A DNA stretch of 64,000 nt from Faecalibacterium sp. I4-3-84 (GCF_023347255.1 NZ_CP094466.1:496001-560000); one strand, 5' to 3'. Shown: positions 12,251 through 21,716, numbered from the stretch's first letter. Notes: generated by a model not told the origin, from the letters alone. A program made the numbers and translations.

Positions 12251-12279
12251 AGTATATCAATCATCTTTTCGTTTTTCAA
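12251..12279 (-). promoter_or_regulatory. Sigma-A promoter of the bgl operon
   Basis: Minus strand TTGAAA (12274-12279), a 17-bp spacer, then TATACT (12251-12256). It lies directly upstream of the RAT in the right order for an antitermination-controlled leader. Nothing else is evident in 12280-12400. Confidence 0.8.
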
Positions 12280-12405
12280 TATGACTTTTTCACAAAATAA
12301 ATCTTAAAAATTATGAAGTTCGTATATTCATTTGTTTTTTCACATAGCTGTCGGTGTGTGCTCGTGTACTCCTTTCACCGCCTGCACTGATGCCGGCCGC
12401 ACATC

Positions 12406-12434
12406 TTGCGCACCGCGCCGCCGCTTGTTATAAT
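12406..12434 (+). promoter_or_regulatory. Promoter of the YiaK-like dehydrogenase
   Basis: TTGCGC (12406-12411), 17 bp, then TATAAT (12429-12434), about 48 nt before the start codon. Confidence 0.65.
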
Positions 12435-12482
12435 AAGTGTAACGATCTGTTTATTACTTTTTACATACAGGAGGTACAATCC

Positions 12483-13484
12483 ATGCGCATTGCTTACGAG
12501 ACGATGCTGGCCGAATTTGAGCGGGTCCTGACCAAATACGGTTTCAGCCCAAAGCGTGCCCATGAAGCGGCCGAGATCTTTGCCCAGAACAGTCTGGCCG
12601 GCGTGTTCAGCCACGGGCTGAACCGCTTCCCCCGCGTGGTGGAATACCTGCGCAAGGGCGAGATTGATCCCGCCGCTGAGGCCGAGTGCATTGCCAGCTT
12701 TGGTGCCATGGAGCGCTGGGACGGCAAGCGCGGCTTTGGCCCTCTGAACGCCAAGCACGCCATGGACCGTGCCGTAGAGCTGGCACATCAGTTCGGCATT
12801 GGCATGGTGGCGCTGGGCAACAACAACCACTGGATGCGCGGCGGCACCTACGGCTGGCAGGCCGCAGACGCGGGCTGCATTGGCATCTGCTGGTCCAACA
12901 CCTGCCCCAACATGCCTGCATGGGGCGCAAAGGACAACCATATCGGCAACAACCCGCTCATTCTGGCCGTGCCGCGCTCGAACGGGGAGCACATCATGGT
13001 GGATTGTGCCCTGAGCCAGTTCAGCTACGGCAAGCTGGAAACGATGCGTCTGGCCGGCAAACAGCTGCCTGTGGTAGGCGGCTACGATGCAGACGGCAGC
13101 CTGACCACCGACCCCGCTGCCATTGAAGAGACCCGCCGCATGATCCCCATTGGCTACTGGAAGGGCAGCGGTCTTTCCATCCTGCTGGATATGATCGGTA
13201 CTATCCTGACGGGCGCAAACTCGGTGGCAACGATCGGCACCTTTGGCGATGAAGTAGGCCTGACCCAGATCATGATCGCCATTGATCCGGCAAAGTTCCA
13301 GTCCGCCGACCTCACCGATGCCGTCATTGATGCCATTGCCGCCGATGTGGCATCCAGTGAGCCTGCAGAGCCGGGCCGTGAGGTGCGCTGCCCCGGCATG
13401 GGCGAGCACCGCAGCCGCAAGGAGAACATGGAGCTTGGCATCCCGGTAGCCGAGGAAAAGTGGGCCGAAGTGCTAGCGATGTGA
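12483..13484 (+). CDS. YiaK-type malate/L-lactate dehydrogenase family oxidoreductase
   Basis: A 333-residue NAD(P)H-dependent 2-oxoacid reductase of the LDH2/MDH2 family, close to 2,3-diketo-L-gulonate reductase. Seen: NSLAGVFSHGLNRFPR with the catalytic His, GNNNHWMRGGTYGWQAA, NMPAWG and a C-terminal PGMGEHRSRKEN. Length equals that of E. coli YiaK (332). Start chosen by AGGAGG at 12470 and the conserved N-terminus. It stands as a single gene with its own promoter and terminator. No ulaA/yiaMNO transport partners are seen, so ascorbate or gulonate use is a guess. Confidence 0.85.
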   Translation: MRIAYETMLAEFERVLTKYGFSPKRAHEAAEIFAQNSLAGVFSHGLNRFPRVVEYLRKGEIDPAAEAECIASFGAMERWDGKRGFGPLNAKHAMDRAVELAHQFGIGMVALGNNNHWMRGGTYGWQAADAGCIGICWSNTCPNMPAWGAKDNHIGNNPLILAVPRSNGEHIMVDCALSQFSYGKLETMRLAGKQLPVVGGYDADGSLTTDPAAIEETRRMIPIGYWKGSGLSILLDMIGTILTGANSVATIGTFGDEVGLTQIMIAIDPAKFQSADLTDAVIDAIAADVASSEPAEPGREVRCPGMGEHRSRKENMELGIPVAEEKWAEVLAM

Positions 13485-13493
13485 TGTAATGTT

Positions 13494-13540
13494 AAAAGGG
13501 GTGTCTCTCCGGCAGACAGAGAGACACCCCTTTTCTTTTT
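13494..13540 (+). terminator. Terminator between convergent yiaK-like and nnrD genes
   Basis: A 16-bp stem (aaaaggggtgtctctc / gagagacacccctttt) is followed by TTTTC and TTTTT. A-rich on one side and T-rich on the other, so it probably works in both directions. Confidence 0.85.
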
Positions 13541-14438
13541 ATCTGTGGTTTTCCGCAAATATCCGGCCCAGCTGGGACAAGATATCATGCGGCAGCATTC
13601 CGTACTCGCCAAGCGCAGCAGCGGCACGGTCGGCAGCGGCACCGTGCAGATACACCGCGCAGGCCGCAGCTTCGTATGCAGGCAGGCCGCAGGCCAGCAG
13701 GGCCGCCGTCATACCGGCCAGTACATCTCCGCTGCCGCCCCGGGCAAGACCTGGGTTTCCGGTAGGGTTTGTACACACGCGGCCATCTGGTGCAGCCACC
13801 ACGGTACAGCAGCCCTTGAGTACCACCACAGCGTTCCATTTTTTCGCATACTGCCGGGCGATTTCTTCCCGGTCTGCGTTGATCTCAGCCGCCGAAAGCC
13901 CGGTAAGTCGGGCCATCTCGCCGGGGTGCGGGGTCACGATCAGCTCTCCCGCCGGGTGTGGCAGCGTTTTGCCCTCGGCCAGCAGCTGCGCGGCGGCGTT
14001 CAGGCCGTCCGCATCCAGCACCGCGCTGCCTGCAAAGCCGGGCAGCAGCTTCTGCACCAGCGTGCGTGTTTCAGCCGCGCGGCCTGTGCTCTGGGCTGTA
14101 CTGCCAAGGCCCGGGCCCAGCAGCAGCACCGTCGCCTTCTGGCGCTGGAGCTGTGGAATGCTCTCCGGCGAGATGCCGCCTTCGGCCCCCGCCACGCAGG
14201 GACACAGGCAGCATTCCGGCAGGCGGGCCACCGCAGCTGCCAATACCGGCTCCACGCTGGCCAGCGTTACAATTCCCGCACCGGTGCGCAGCGCACCCTC
14301 GGTAGCCAGCAGGGCCGCACCTCGGTAATATGCGCTGCCTGCCACAGCCAACACGGTGCCAAAGCTACCCTTGTGGCTGTCGCGCGGGCGCGGCGGGATG
14401 CTGTGCCAGACAAATTCGGATGTGATCTCGGTTGACAT
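13539..14438 (-). CDS. nnrD: ADP-dependent NAD(P)H-hydrate dehydratase
   Basis: A 299-residue CARKD/YjeF C-terminal-type kinase-fold enzyme that repairs hydrated NAD(P)H. Seen: HKGSFGTVLAVAGS near the N-terminus, the LLLGPGLG loop, PHPGEMARL, and the nucleotide motif ARGGSGDVLAGM. It lacks the N-terminal epimerase (NnrE) half found in bifunctional relatives, and no epimerase gene is nearby. The start at 14438 is one base after the stop of the upstream GTPase, so the two are very likely translationally coupled. Confidence 0.92.
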   Translation of the reverse strand: MSTEITSEFVWHSIPPRPRDSHKGSFGTVLAVAGSAYYRGAALLATEGALRTGAGIVTLASVEPVLAAAVARLPECCLCPCVAGAEGGISPESIPQLQRQKATVLLLGPGLGSTAQSTGRAAETRTLVQKLLPGFAGSAVLDADGLNAAAQLLAEGKTLPHPAGELIVTPHPGEMARLTGLSAAEINADREEIARQYAKKWNAVVVLKGCCTVVAAPDGRVCTNPTGNPGLARGGSGDVLAGMTAALLACGLPAYEAAACAVYLHGAAADRAAAALGEYGMLPHDILSQLGRIFAENHR

Positions 14439-14439
14439 T

Positions 14440-17040
14440 TTATGCTTCCCCCTGCACCAGTTTGCGGATCTGCTTTTCCACATTCTGCACTTCCTCATGG
14501 AACATGCGGGCGGAGACACGCAGCGCGCCGTGGCCCAGAATGATGATCTGCTCCATGCCGTCGGAAGTAGCCACACGCACCCGCCGCCCCTTGCCGATCT
14601 CATGAGTAACGTGCTCGATGAACATATCGGCGGTTTCGGCTTCCTTGGTGTAGACCACATGGATATTATGGTACTGCTCAATGCTGCCGGGGCTGCCCGG
14701 CACACGATAGGCATCGAATACAAGAATAAGATTGCACTTCTGGTAGCCCTGATAGTTGCACAGAATATCCATCAGCTTGTGGCGGGCCGCTTCCAGACTG
14801 TCCTTTGCAAGGGCGTTCAGCTCATCCCACGCAAAGATGATATTGTAGCCGTCCACCAGCAGATATTCGGGCAGGATTTCCCACTGCTGGGCATCAAAAT
14901 CCGGGTGTTCCCGCTTTTGCACCGGGCGGAATGCCGCCAGCGGGTCCCGTTTGATGGGGCCATAGGTGCGCTCGAAGATTTTGAGCAGCTCGGCATCCTC
15001 TTCCAGTGTTGCGCGGTAAGCCGCTGTCCGGCGCTGGGGCACGGCCTGCGTCTCCTGCTCCGGGCTTTTGCTTTTTCCCCAGCCGCTGTCCACATGCATG
15101 TGGCTGCGCACCTGATCCCAAGGCACCACAAAGCCCGCGCCATGGGCACAGAACACTGAATCTGCCGGGTTGTCAAGGTCGTGCTCCGGCTCGTAGCCCA
15201 CGGCTTTAATGATCTCCGCCGCATTGTGGCAGGGCCGGTAGCCGTCCAGCGTCAGGGTCAGGTGTCCCCGGCCCCGGGTATAGCCCACCACCTCCATGGG
15301 GTAGCTGCGCATGGTGGCCACCGGTGCAAAACCGGTGAGCACAGCAGCCTCTTCCCCGCTTTCTGGCGGGTCAAAGCTGCCCTCCATGCGCTGGATATCG
15401 GTCATGGCACGGCCAAGGTTCTCCACCGGCACTTCCAGCCGAAAGGCATACCATGGCTCCAGCAGCTGGCTTTTGGCCAGCATCAGGCCCTGCCGCACCG
15501 CGCGATAGGTGGCCTGCCGGAAATCTCCGCCCTCCGTGTGTTTAAGATGGGCGCGGCCCGCAATGAGGGTGATTTTCACGTCCGTCAGCGGCGCACCGGT
15601 CAGCACGCCAAGGTGCTGCTTTTCTTCCAGATGGGTCAGCACAAGGCGCTGCCAGTTCTTGTCCAGCACTTCTTCCCGGCAGTCGGCGGCAAACTGCATC
15701 CCGCTGCCGCGGGGCAGGGGCTCCAGCTTGACATGCACCTCCGCATAGTGGCGCAGCGGCTCGTAGTGGCCCACGCCCTCCATAGGCTCCGTGATGGTCT
15801 CCTTGTACAGAATGCCGCCGGGGCCGAACTCCACGTTCAGGCCAAAACGCTCTGCCAGCAAACTGCGCAGCACTTCCAGCTGCACCTCGCCCATGAGCTG
15901 CACATGGATCTCGCCCAAAGTCTCGTTCCATACCACATGGAGCTGCGGCTCCTCTTCTTCCAGCCGGTGCAGCTTGCCCAGTGCCGCGTGCACATCAGCC
16001 CCCTCCGGCAGCAGCACCTGATAGCTCAGCACCGGTTCCAGAACCGGCACATCGCTGTCGCGTTCCGCGCCAAGGCCCTCGCCCGGGCGCGCCTTGGTCA
16101 GGCCGGTGACGGCGCACACCTGCCCCGGGCCGATGGCTTCCGCCAGCGTATACTTTACGCCGGAGTACAGCCGCAGCTGGTTTGCCTTTTCCTCCCACGG
16201 CTCACCATCTGCTTCGCCGGAGAGCTGGGCCTTTACCTTCAGTTCGCCGCCAGTCACGCGCAGCCATGTCAGGCGCGTGCCCTGCTCATCCTGCGACACC
16301 TTAAACACCTTGGCACCAAAGGCATCCAGCGCGGGAGCCGGACGGGTATAGCGGTCGATGCCGTCCATCAGAGCGTCCACGCTTTCCAGTGCATCATTTT
16401 CGGTACGCCGCAGCGCCGAACCGAACCAGCACGGGAACACATGCCGGCGTGCAACGGCCGGGATGAGGTCCGCATCGGTCAACTGCCCGGCATCCAGCAT
16501 CCGGTCCATCAGGTTTTCGTCACACAGGGCCAGTGCTTCGTCCCGGTCGGCCTGCGGCGCATCAAAGGCCACAAAGCCCTCGCCCAGACGGTGGTTCAGC
16601 TGGGCGAGCAGCTCTTCCCTGCTCTTGCCGGGCAGGTCCATCTTGTTCACGAACACAAAGGTGGGCACATGGTAGCGCCGCAGCAGCCGCCAGAGCGTCT
16701 CGGTGTGGCTCTGCACGCCGTCGGTGCCGCTTACCACCAGCACAGCATAGTCCAGCACCTGCAGGGTGCGCTCTGTCTCGGTGGAAAAATCCACATGGCC
16801 GGGGGTATCCAGCAATGTGATATCCGTATCGCCCACCGTCAACAGGGCCTGCTTGGAAAAGATGGTGATGCCGCGCGCTTTTTCAAGCGTGTCGGTATCC
16901 AGAAAGGCATCCTTGTGATCCACGCGGCCCAGCTTGCGGATCGTACCGGAGCGGTAGAGCATGGCTTCCGAAAGGGTGGTCTTGCCGGAGTCCACATGGG
17001 CAAGGATGCCCAGAACGATTTGTTTATGCGTTGTTTCCAT
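14440..17040 (-). CDS. TetM-like ribosomal GTPase fused to a NYN (Rae1/YacP-type) nuclease domain
   Basis: An 866-residue fusion. Residues 1 to about 650 are a complete elongation-factor-like ribosomal-protection GTPase: G1 AHVDSGKT 14-21, G2 RGIT 56-59, G3 DTPGH 78-82, G4 NKMD 132-135, then EF-G-like domains II-V. Residues 726-855 form a NYN/PIN-like domain (YLLVDGYNII, VFDAYR, ETADMF, ATSDGMEQ) with putative acidic metal ligands D730, D776, D805 and D827. YacP/Rae1 is a ribosome-dependent mRNA endonuclease in Bacillus, so a factor that enters the A site and cuts mRNA is a sensible inference. Bona fide tetracycline resistance proteins are about 640 aa and lack the extension, so resistance should not be assumed. 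It is coupled to nnrD. Confidence 0.88.
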   Translation of the reverse strand: METTHKQIVLGILAHVDSGKTTLSEAMLYRSGTIRKLGRVDHKDAFLDTDTLEKARGITIFSKQALLTVGDTDITLLDTPGHVDFSTETERTLQVLDYAVLVVSGTDGVQSHTETLWRLLRRYHVPTFVFVNKMDLPGKSREELLAQLNHRLGEGFVAFDAPQADRDEALALCDENLMDRMLDAGQLTDADLIPAVARRHVFPCWFGSALRRTENDALESVDALMDGIDRYTRPAPALDAFGAKVFKVSQDEQGTRLTWLRVTGGELKVKAQLSGEADGEPWEEKANQLRLYSGVKYTLAEAIGPGQVCAVTGLTKARPGEGLGAERDSDVPVLEPVLSYQVLLPEGADVHAALGKLHRLEEEEPQLHVVWNETLGEIHVQLMGEVQLEVLRSLLAERFGLNVEFGPGGILYKETITEPMEGVGHYEPLRHYAEVHVKLEPLPRGSGMQFAADCREEVLDKNWQRLVLTHLEEKQHLGVLTGAPLTDVKITLIAGRAHLKHTEGGDFRQATYRAVRQGLMLAKSQLLEPWYAFRLEVPVENLGRAMTDIQRMEGSFDPPESGEEAAVLTGFAPVATMRSYPMEVVGYTRGRGHLTLTLDGYRPCHNAAEIIKAVGYEPEHDLDNPADSVFCAHGAGFVVPWDQVRSHMHVDSGWGKSKSPEQETQAVPQRRTAAYRATLEEDAELLKIFERTYGPIKRDPLAAFRPVQKREHPDFDAQQWEILPEYLLVDGYNIIFAWDELNALAKDSLEAARHKLMDILCNYQGYQKCNLILVFDAYRVPGSPGSIEQYHNIHVVYTKEAETADMFIEHVTHEIGKGRRVRVATSDGMEQIIILGHGALRVSARMFHEEVQNVEKQIRKLVQGEA

Positions 17041-17162
17041 CCGCTTCTCCTACAATCAAAAATTCATTTTTATTGTAGCACGGATGGGGAAAAAAGAAAA
17101 GTTTTTGATTTAGAATGGGGTCGAAGCCCAAAAACGCAGTTTATCTTATCGGCTTTTCACGT

Positions 17163-17204
17163 GAAAAAACAGCTCTGGAAAATCCGCAGATTTTCCAGAG
17201 CTGT
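17163..17204 (-). terminator. Terminator of gpmI
   Basis: A perfect 16-bp stem (acagctctggaaaatc with its complement, loop TGCG) at 17169-17204 is followed on the minus strand by TTTTTT. The rest of 17041-17270 shows nothing coding. Confidence 0.88.
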
Positions 17205-17270
17205 AAATATAAGAATAACAATTCCGCTATTCATAGCCAAAGCGAACGCGTCGGCTATTTTAATGGTCAG

Positions 17271-18797
17271 TTACTCCACGATGATGCTCTTGCCGGTCAT
17301 TTCAGCAGGCACGGGCAGACCGATATACGGCAGCATGGTGGGAGCGATATCAGCAAGGCAGCCGCCCTCACGCAGCTTCACATCGCCGCAGCCAACAGCC
17401 ACAAAGGGCACCACGTTGGTGGTGTGTGCGGTGAAGGGGGTGCCGTCCGGGTTCATCATCTTCTCAGCGTTGCCGTGGTCGGCGGTGATGAAGGCGCAGC
17501 CGCCGGCCTTCAGCACAGCGGACACCACCTGATCCACAGCGGTATCCACGGCCTCAACGGCCTTGACCGCAGCATCGAACACGCCGGTGTGGCCGACCAT
17601 ATCACAGTTTGCGAAGTTCAGGATCACCACATCGTACTTGCCGCTCTCGATGCGCTTGACGCACTCGGCAGCAACCTCGGGGGCGCTCATCTCGGGCTTC
17701 AGGTCATAGGTGGCGACCTTCGGGCTGGGGATCACGCAGCGGTCCTCGCCCTCGTAGGGAGCCTCCACGCCGCCGTTGAAGAAGAAGGTGACATGAGCGT
17801 ACTTCTCGGTCTCGGCAATGCGCAGCTGAGTCTTGCCATTCTCGGACAGGTACTGGCCCAGAACGTTCTTCAGCTCCACAGGCGGATAGGCGACCTCGCA
17901 GTTGGGCATGGTGGCATCGTATTCAGCCATGCAGACATAGTTCACCTGCTTGCGGCCGCCGCGGCGCTCAAAGCCGGTGAACGCATCGTCGCAGAAGATA
18001 CGGGTCATCTGGCGGGCACGGTCGGGACGGAAGTTCATGAAGATCACAGTGTCGCCGTCCTGCACGCGGCCACCCTCACATGTGACGCAGGGCAGAACGA
18101 ACTCATCAGTCTTGTCTGCTGCATAGGATGCCTCGATGGCCTCGGCAGCGTTGGCGGCATGATTGCCCTCGCCGTAGACAAAGGCAGCATATGCCTTTTC
18201 TTCACGATCCCAGTTGTTATCGCGATCCATGGCGTAGTAACGGCCGGAGACGCTGGCGATCTTGCCGATGCCCAGCTCGTCCAGCTTGGCCTGCAGGTCG
18301 GCCAGGAAGCCCTTGCCGGAGTGCGGGTCGGTATCACGGCCATCGGTGATGCAGTGCAGGTAAACGTTCTTTGCACCCAGATGTTTTGCCATTTCCAGCA
18401 CGCCGAACCAGTGGTCTGCGTGGCTGTGCACACCGCCGGTGCCCACCAGACCCATCAGATGGATGGCCTTGCCGGCATCGATGGCAGTCTTCATGTTCTT
18501 GACCAGAACCGGGTTCTGGAGCATCTCGCCGTCCTTGATGGACTTGGTAATGAGGGTGAGCTGCTGGTACACGATTCGGCCAGCGCCCATGTTGGTGTGG
18601 CCAACCTCAGAGTTGCCCATCTGGCCCTCGGGCAGACCGACGGCCATACCGGAAGCGTCGATGGTGGTCATGGGATATTTTGCCATCAGAGCATCGAGGT
18701 GGGGTTTCTTTGCGGCGACCACGGCGTTGCCGAAGGTCTCCTCCGGCACCCAGCCGAAGCCATCCATGATGCACAGAAGAACAGGTTTCTTTGCCAT
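17271..18797 (-). CDS. gpmI: 2,3-bisphosphoglycerate-independent phosphoglycerate mutase
   Basis: Interconverts 3- and 2-phosphoglycerate with two Mn ions. Seen: CIMDGFGW at 9-16, catalytic Ser63 in GNSEVGHTNMGAG, RPDRARQM, NFANCDMVGHTG and ITADHGNAE. At 508 aa it is normal. It is downstream of tpiA and pgk on the same strand, forming a lower-glycolysis group; gap and eno are not in the window. Confidence 0.96.
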   Translation of the reverse strand: MAKKPVLLCIMDGFGWVPEETFGNAVVAAKKPHLDALMAKYPMTTIDASGMAVGLPEGQMGNSEVGHTNMGAGRIVYQQLTLITKSIKDGEMLQNPVLVKNMKTAIDAGKAIHLMGLVGTGGVHSHADHWFGVLEMAKHLGAKNVYLHCITDGRDTDPHSGKGFLADLQAKLDELGIGKIASVSGRYYAMDRDNNWDREEKAYAAFVYGEGNHAANAAEAIEASYAADKTDEFVLPCVTCEGGRVQDGDTVIFMNFRPDRARQMTRIFCDDAFTGFERRGGRKQVNYVCMAEYDATMPNCEVAYPPVELKNVLGQYLSENGKTQLRIAETEKYAHVTFFFNGGVEAPYEGEDRCVIPSPKVATYDLKPEMSAPEVAAECVKRIESGKYDVVILNFANCDMVGHTGVFDAAVKAVEAVDTAVDQVVSAVLKAGGCAFITADHGNAEKMMNPDGTPFTAHTTNVVPFVAVGCGDVKLREGGCLADIAPTMLPYIGLPVPAEMTGKSIIVE

Positions 18798-18823
18798 AAA
18801 ATTGAATCTCCTTTGAATTTAAC

Positions 18824-18883
18824 AAATCAGCGCCCGGCACAGCGCTGGAAATGCGGCGCAGCCGGGCGCTGAAACAGCTGATT
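18824..18883 (-). repeat. Intergenic hairpin between tpiA and gpmI
   Basis: The arms cagcgcccggc (18828 onward) and gccgggcgctg (18861-18871) pair, extended by aaatcag/ctgattt. Only a short TTTG follows, so it may attenuate, stabilise or separate the two messages rather than fully terminate. Confidence 0.6.
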
Positions 18884-18894
18884 TAAACCGTCGA

Positions 18895-19665
18895 TCAGCC
18901 CTTGGTGGCTGCATTGACGATCACTGCAAAGTCGGGAGCCTTCAGGGATGCGCCGCCGATCAGGCCGCCGTCCACATCCTTTTTGCTCAGCAGTTCCTCG
19001 CAGTTCTTGGCATTCATGCTGCCGCCGTACTGGACAGTAGTAGCCTCGGCAACTGCCTCGCCGTACACCTCGCCGATCACCTTGCGGATCTGGCCGCAGA
19101 CTTCCTCAGCCTGATCGGCGGTAGCGGTCTTGCCGGTGCCGATGGCCCAGATGGGCTCGTAAGCGATCACGACATTTGCCATCTGCTCAGCGGTCACATC
19201 ACGCAGAGCGATCTTGGTCTGCATACGCACCAGCTCTTCGGTCACGCCCTCTTCGCGCTGCTGCAGGCTCTCGCCCACGCAGATGATGACCTTCAGACCG
19301 GCATTCAGAGCAGCCAGAGCGCGCTTGTTCACGGTCTGGTCGGTCTCGGCGAAGTACTGGCGGCGCTCAGAGTGGCCCACAATGACGTACTCCACGCCCA
19401 GATCCACCAGCATGTCAGCGCTGATCTCGCCGGTAAAAGCGCCGGACTTCTCGAAGTGAACATTCTCAGCACCCACATGGATGTTGGTGCCCTTGGTCTT
19501 TTCCACAGCGGTGACCAGATCGGTATACGGGGTGCAGATGACTACCTCGCAGCCTGCGTCCTGCACGGCGGGGACCAGCTCGTCCACCAGAACAGCAGCC
19601 TCGGAGGCAGTCTTGTTCATCTTCCAGTTGCCTGCAATGATAGCCTTACGCTTTGCCTTATCCAT
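18895..19665 (-). CDS. tpiA: Triose-phosphate isomerase
   Basis: Interconverts dihydroxyacetone phosphate and glyceraldehyde-3-phosphate. Seen: GNWKMN with the active Lys15, VGHSERR with the electrophilic His, [14 protein letters not shown] with the catalytic Glu, and the phosphate loop LIGGASLK. At 256 aa it is the usual length. It lies between pgk and gpmI; hairpins on both sides suggest each gene's level can be tuned. Confidence 0.97.
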   Translation of the reverse strand: MDKAKRKAIIAGNWKMNKTASEAAVLVDELVPAVQDAGCEVVICTPYTDLVTAVEKTKGTNIHVGAENVHFEKSGAFTGEISADMLVDLGVEYVIVGHSERRQYFAETDQTVNKRALAALNAGLKVIICVGESLQQREEGVTEELVRMQTKIALRDVTAEQMANVVIAYEPIWAIGTGKTATADQAEEVCGQIRKVIGEVYGEAVAEATTVQYGGSMNAKNCEELLSKKDVDGGLIGGASLKAPDFAVIVNAATKG

Positions 19666-19716
19666 GATACTCTATCTCCTTTATTTACCTTCTATCGTGC
19701 AGAAAGCTCTGCACAA

Positions 19717-19749
19717 ACAAAAAGATGCGGCGGCGCTAAAGCCGCCGCA
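19717..19749 (-). terminator. Terminator or attenuator between pgk and tpiA
   Basis: A 9-bp GC-only stem tgcggcggc / gccgccgca (19726-19749) is followed on the minus strand by TCTTTTTG. tpiA has its own ribosome site but no obvious promoter in the short gap, so partial read-through is likely. Confidence 0.75.
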
Positions 19750-19772
19750 CCCATTATGATGCCGGGATCAGA

Positions 19773-20981
19773 TTATGCGTTCTGAATAACTGCGATGCCG
19801 GGCAACTCCTTGCCCTCCAGATACTCCAGAGAAGCGCCGCCGCCGGTGGAGATGTGGGTCATCTTGTCGCCCAGACCCATCTGCTGCACAGCTGCTGCGC
19901 TGTCGCCGCCGCCGATCACGGTGGTAGCATCGCTCTCAGCCATAGCCTTTGCAACTGCCAGAGTGCCGGCTGCCAGAGTGGGGTTCTCGAACACACCCAT
20001 GGGGCCGTTCCAGACAACGGTCTTGGATGCCTTGACGGCGTCAGCAAACAGCTTCATGGTCTCAGGGCCGATGTCGCAGCCTTCCATGTCAGCCGGGATC
20101 GCGGTGACAGGAACAACCGTGGTCTCGACGGGAGCGTCGATGGGATCAGGGAAGTCCTTGATGCAGACAGCATCAACGGGCAGCAGCAGCTTCACGCCCT
20201 TCTCCTGAGCCTTGGCCATCATTTCCTTGCAGTAATCCAGCTTGGAATCGTCGCACAGGCTCTTGCCGACCTCGTAGCCCTGAGCCTTGACGAAGGTGTA
20301 AGCCATGCCACCGCCGATGATCAGGGTATCGACCTTCTCCAGCAGATTGGAGATAACATTCAGCTTGTCTGCGACCTTTGCGCCGCCCAGAATAGCGGTG
20401 AAGGGACGAACGGGATCGTTCACAGCGTTGCCCAGATACTTGATCTCCTTCTCCATCAGATAGCCGACAGCGGTATCCTTGATGAAGTCGGTGACACCTG
20501 CAGTGGAGCAGTGTGCACGGTGGCAGCTGCCGAATGCATCGTCAACATATGCATCAGCCAGAGAAGCCAGCTCTTCGCTGAACTCGGGCATGTTCTTGGT
20601 CTCTTCCTTGCGGAAACGGGTGTTCTGCAGCAGAACGACATCGCCGTTGTTCATGGCAGCAACAGCAGCCTTTGCGTTCTCGCCGACAACATTGTCGTCA
20701 TCTGCAAACACAACGGTCTTGCCCAGCTTTGCGCTCAGAGCCACAGCAACGGGTGCCAGGCTGAACTTTGCCTCGGGGCCGTTCTTGGGCTTGCCCAGAT
20801 GGCTGCACAGGATGACCTTTGCGCCATCGTTGACCAGCTTCTGGATGGTGGGCAGAGCTGCATTGATGCGGTTCTCGTTGGTGATCACGCCGTCCTTCAT
20901 CGGGACGTTGAAATCGCAACGGACAAGCACCTTCTTGCCGCAGTAGTTCTGATCGTCGATCGTCTTCTTACCTAAACCCAT
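19773..20981 (-). CDS. pgk: Phosphoglycerate kinase
   Basis: Transfers phosphate from 1,3-bisphosphoglycerate to ADP. Seen: [14 protein letters not shown] at about 19-32, [21 protein letters not shown], and the C-terminal nucleotide region [11 protein letters not shown] with [13 protein letters not shown]. At 402 aa it is normal. GAGAGGAG precedes the start. It is the first gene of the pgk-tpiA-gpmI group and marks the end of recognisable core chromosome before the accessory island. Confidence 0.97.
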   Translation of the reverse strand: MGLGKKTIDDQNYCGKKVLVRCDFNVPMKDGVITNENRINAALPTIQKLVNDGAKVILCSHLGKPKNGPEAKFSLAPVAVALSAKLGKTVVFADDDNVVGENAKAAVAAMNNGDVVLLQNTRFRKEETKNMPEFSEELASLADAYVDDAFGSCHRAHCSTAGVTDFIKDTAVGYLMEKEIKYLGNAVNDPVRPFTAILGGAKVADKLNVISNLLEKVDTLIIGGGMAYTFVKAQGYEVGKSLCDDSKLDYCKEMMAKAQEKGVKLLLPVDAVCIKDFPDPIDAPVETTVVPVTAIPADMEGCDIGPETMKLFADAVKASKTVVWNGPMGVFENPTLAAGTLAVAKAMAESDATTVIGGGDSAAAVQQMGLGDKMTHISTGGGASLEYLEGKELPGIAVIQNA

Positions 20982-21060
20982 GGTAATAAACTCCTCTCAA
21001 GTTTTAATTTCTGAACTAGAGTTTCGCTCGCATTCGGGGGTCTTGCCCCGTTACTCTACT

Positions 21061-21089
21061 ATTATAAACAAAAACCGTGCACATTGCAA
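21061..21089 (-). promoter_or_regulatory. Promoter of pgk
   Basis: Minus strand TTGCAA (21084-21089), 17 bp, TATAAT (21061-21066). A small hairpin (cggggcaagacccccg) lies in the leader at about 21034-21051. Confidence 0.72.
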
Positions 21090-21170
21090 GGTCGCAAGAT
21101 AGATAATAGTTTAACAAACATTTGCCGCTGATGCACGGAAATGTGTGTATTTTGACCGAAAGCCGCAGCT

Positions 21171-21395
21171 TTACCGTGTTTTCCGGCAGAACATTCCGCA
21201 AATGCGGTCATACATTCCCCCTATGAACTTCTGGTTCCGCCGATCCCGCTCAAAAATTGCTTCTACACCAGCACAGCCGCTCGCCTTATACTTCCTGAAA
21301 ATTTTATTTCTCAGTCTGGTATCGTACATAGGAATTTCATTTCCCTGATTGCTTTTTACGATTTGCTTGCCAACGTCAAGAAGTTCCTTTTTTAC
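21171..21395 (-). pseudogene. Degenerate open frame of unknown origin
   Basis: A 74-codon open frame (containing MYDTRLRNKIFRKYKASG) has GTAGGAGG in the right place but GTA instead of a start codon. It looks like a decayed or decapitated gene at the core/island boundary. No family is recognised. Confidence 0.3.
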
Positions 21396-21404
21396 TGTAG
21401 CCTC

Positions 21405-21523
21405 CTACATATAACCCCCAGGATTTTCCGCTTCTTGCAGTTTTTCAACAAATAAAACATTTGAAGGACAACTCAAGCCGTCAAAACCCTTTAGTTATCG
21501 TAGGTTTTCTTGGTTGACCCTAT
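21405..21523. repeat. Direct repeat, copy 1 (119 bp)
   Basis: Nearly identical to 21717-21835, with an identical core of about 73 bp beginning cgcttcttgcagtttttc. It ends next to the ugd start remnant. Possibly a duplicated target or attachment region. Confidence 0.75.
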
Positions 21524-21535
21524 TATATCTCTAGC

Positions 21536-21571
21536 CCCAGTTCCAGCCACTGCAATTTTGTATTTTTTCAT
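21536..21571 (-). pseudogene. Start remnant of a UDP-glucose/NDP-sugar dehydrogenase
   Basis: A good ribosome site (GAGGAG) and ATG begin MKKYKIAVAGTG, the classic Rossmann start of NDP-sugar dehydrogenases, which normally continues YVG. Here it diverges after 12 codons into the direct repeat, so only the 5' tip survives. With the glycosyltransferase fragments further on it suggests an exopolysaccharide locus was a donor or target. Confidence 0.45.
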
Positions 21572-21608
21572 ATTTTTCTCCTCACTTTTCTCTTTATAAA
21601 ACAGCAAT

Positions 21609-21650
21609 AAGCCTACGGCGGGTCGCACAAAGGCAATCCACCGTAGGCTT
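21609..21650. repeat. Hairpin upstream of the ugd remnant
   Basis: The arms aagcctacgg and ccgtaggctt enclose about 22 nt. It is probably the terminator of a lost upstream gene. Confidence 0.5.
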
Positions 21651-21716
21651 GAACTCTCCTTCAATCTTTATTTGTTGCTCCTTTTTGTGGGTCAAAACAG
21701 AGCTTCCAAAAGCCAC

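Noticed and set aside
14440..17040. Acquired tetracycline resistance gene
   Set aside because: The NYN extension, the core-genome setting and coupling to nnrD argue for a housekeeping or surveillance role.
15181..17532. 783-codon plus-strand frame opposite the TetM-like gene
   Set aside because: Shadow frame with no ribosome site or domain; it runs through a terminator hairpin.
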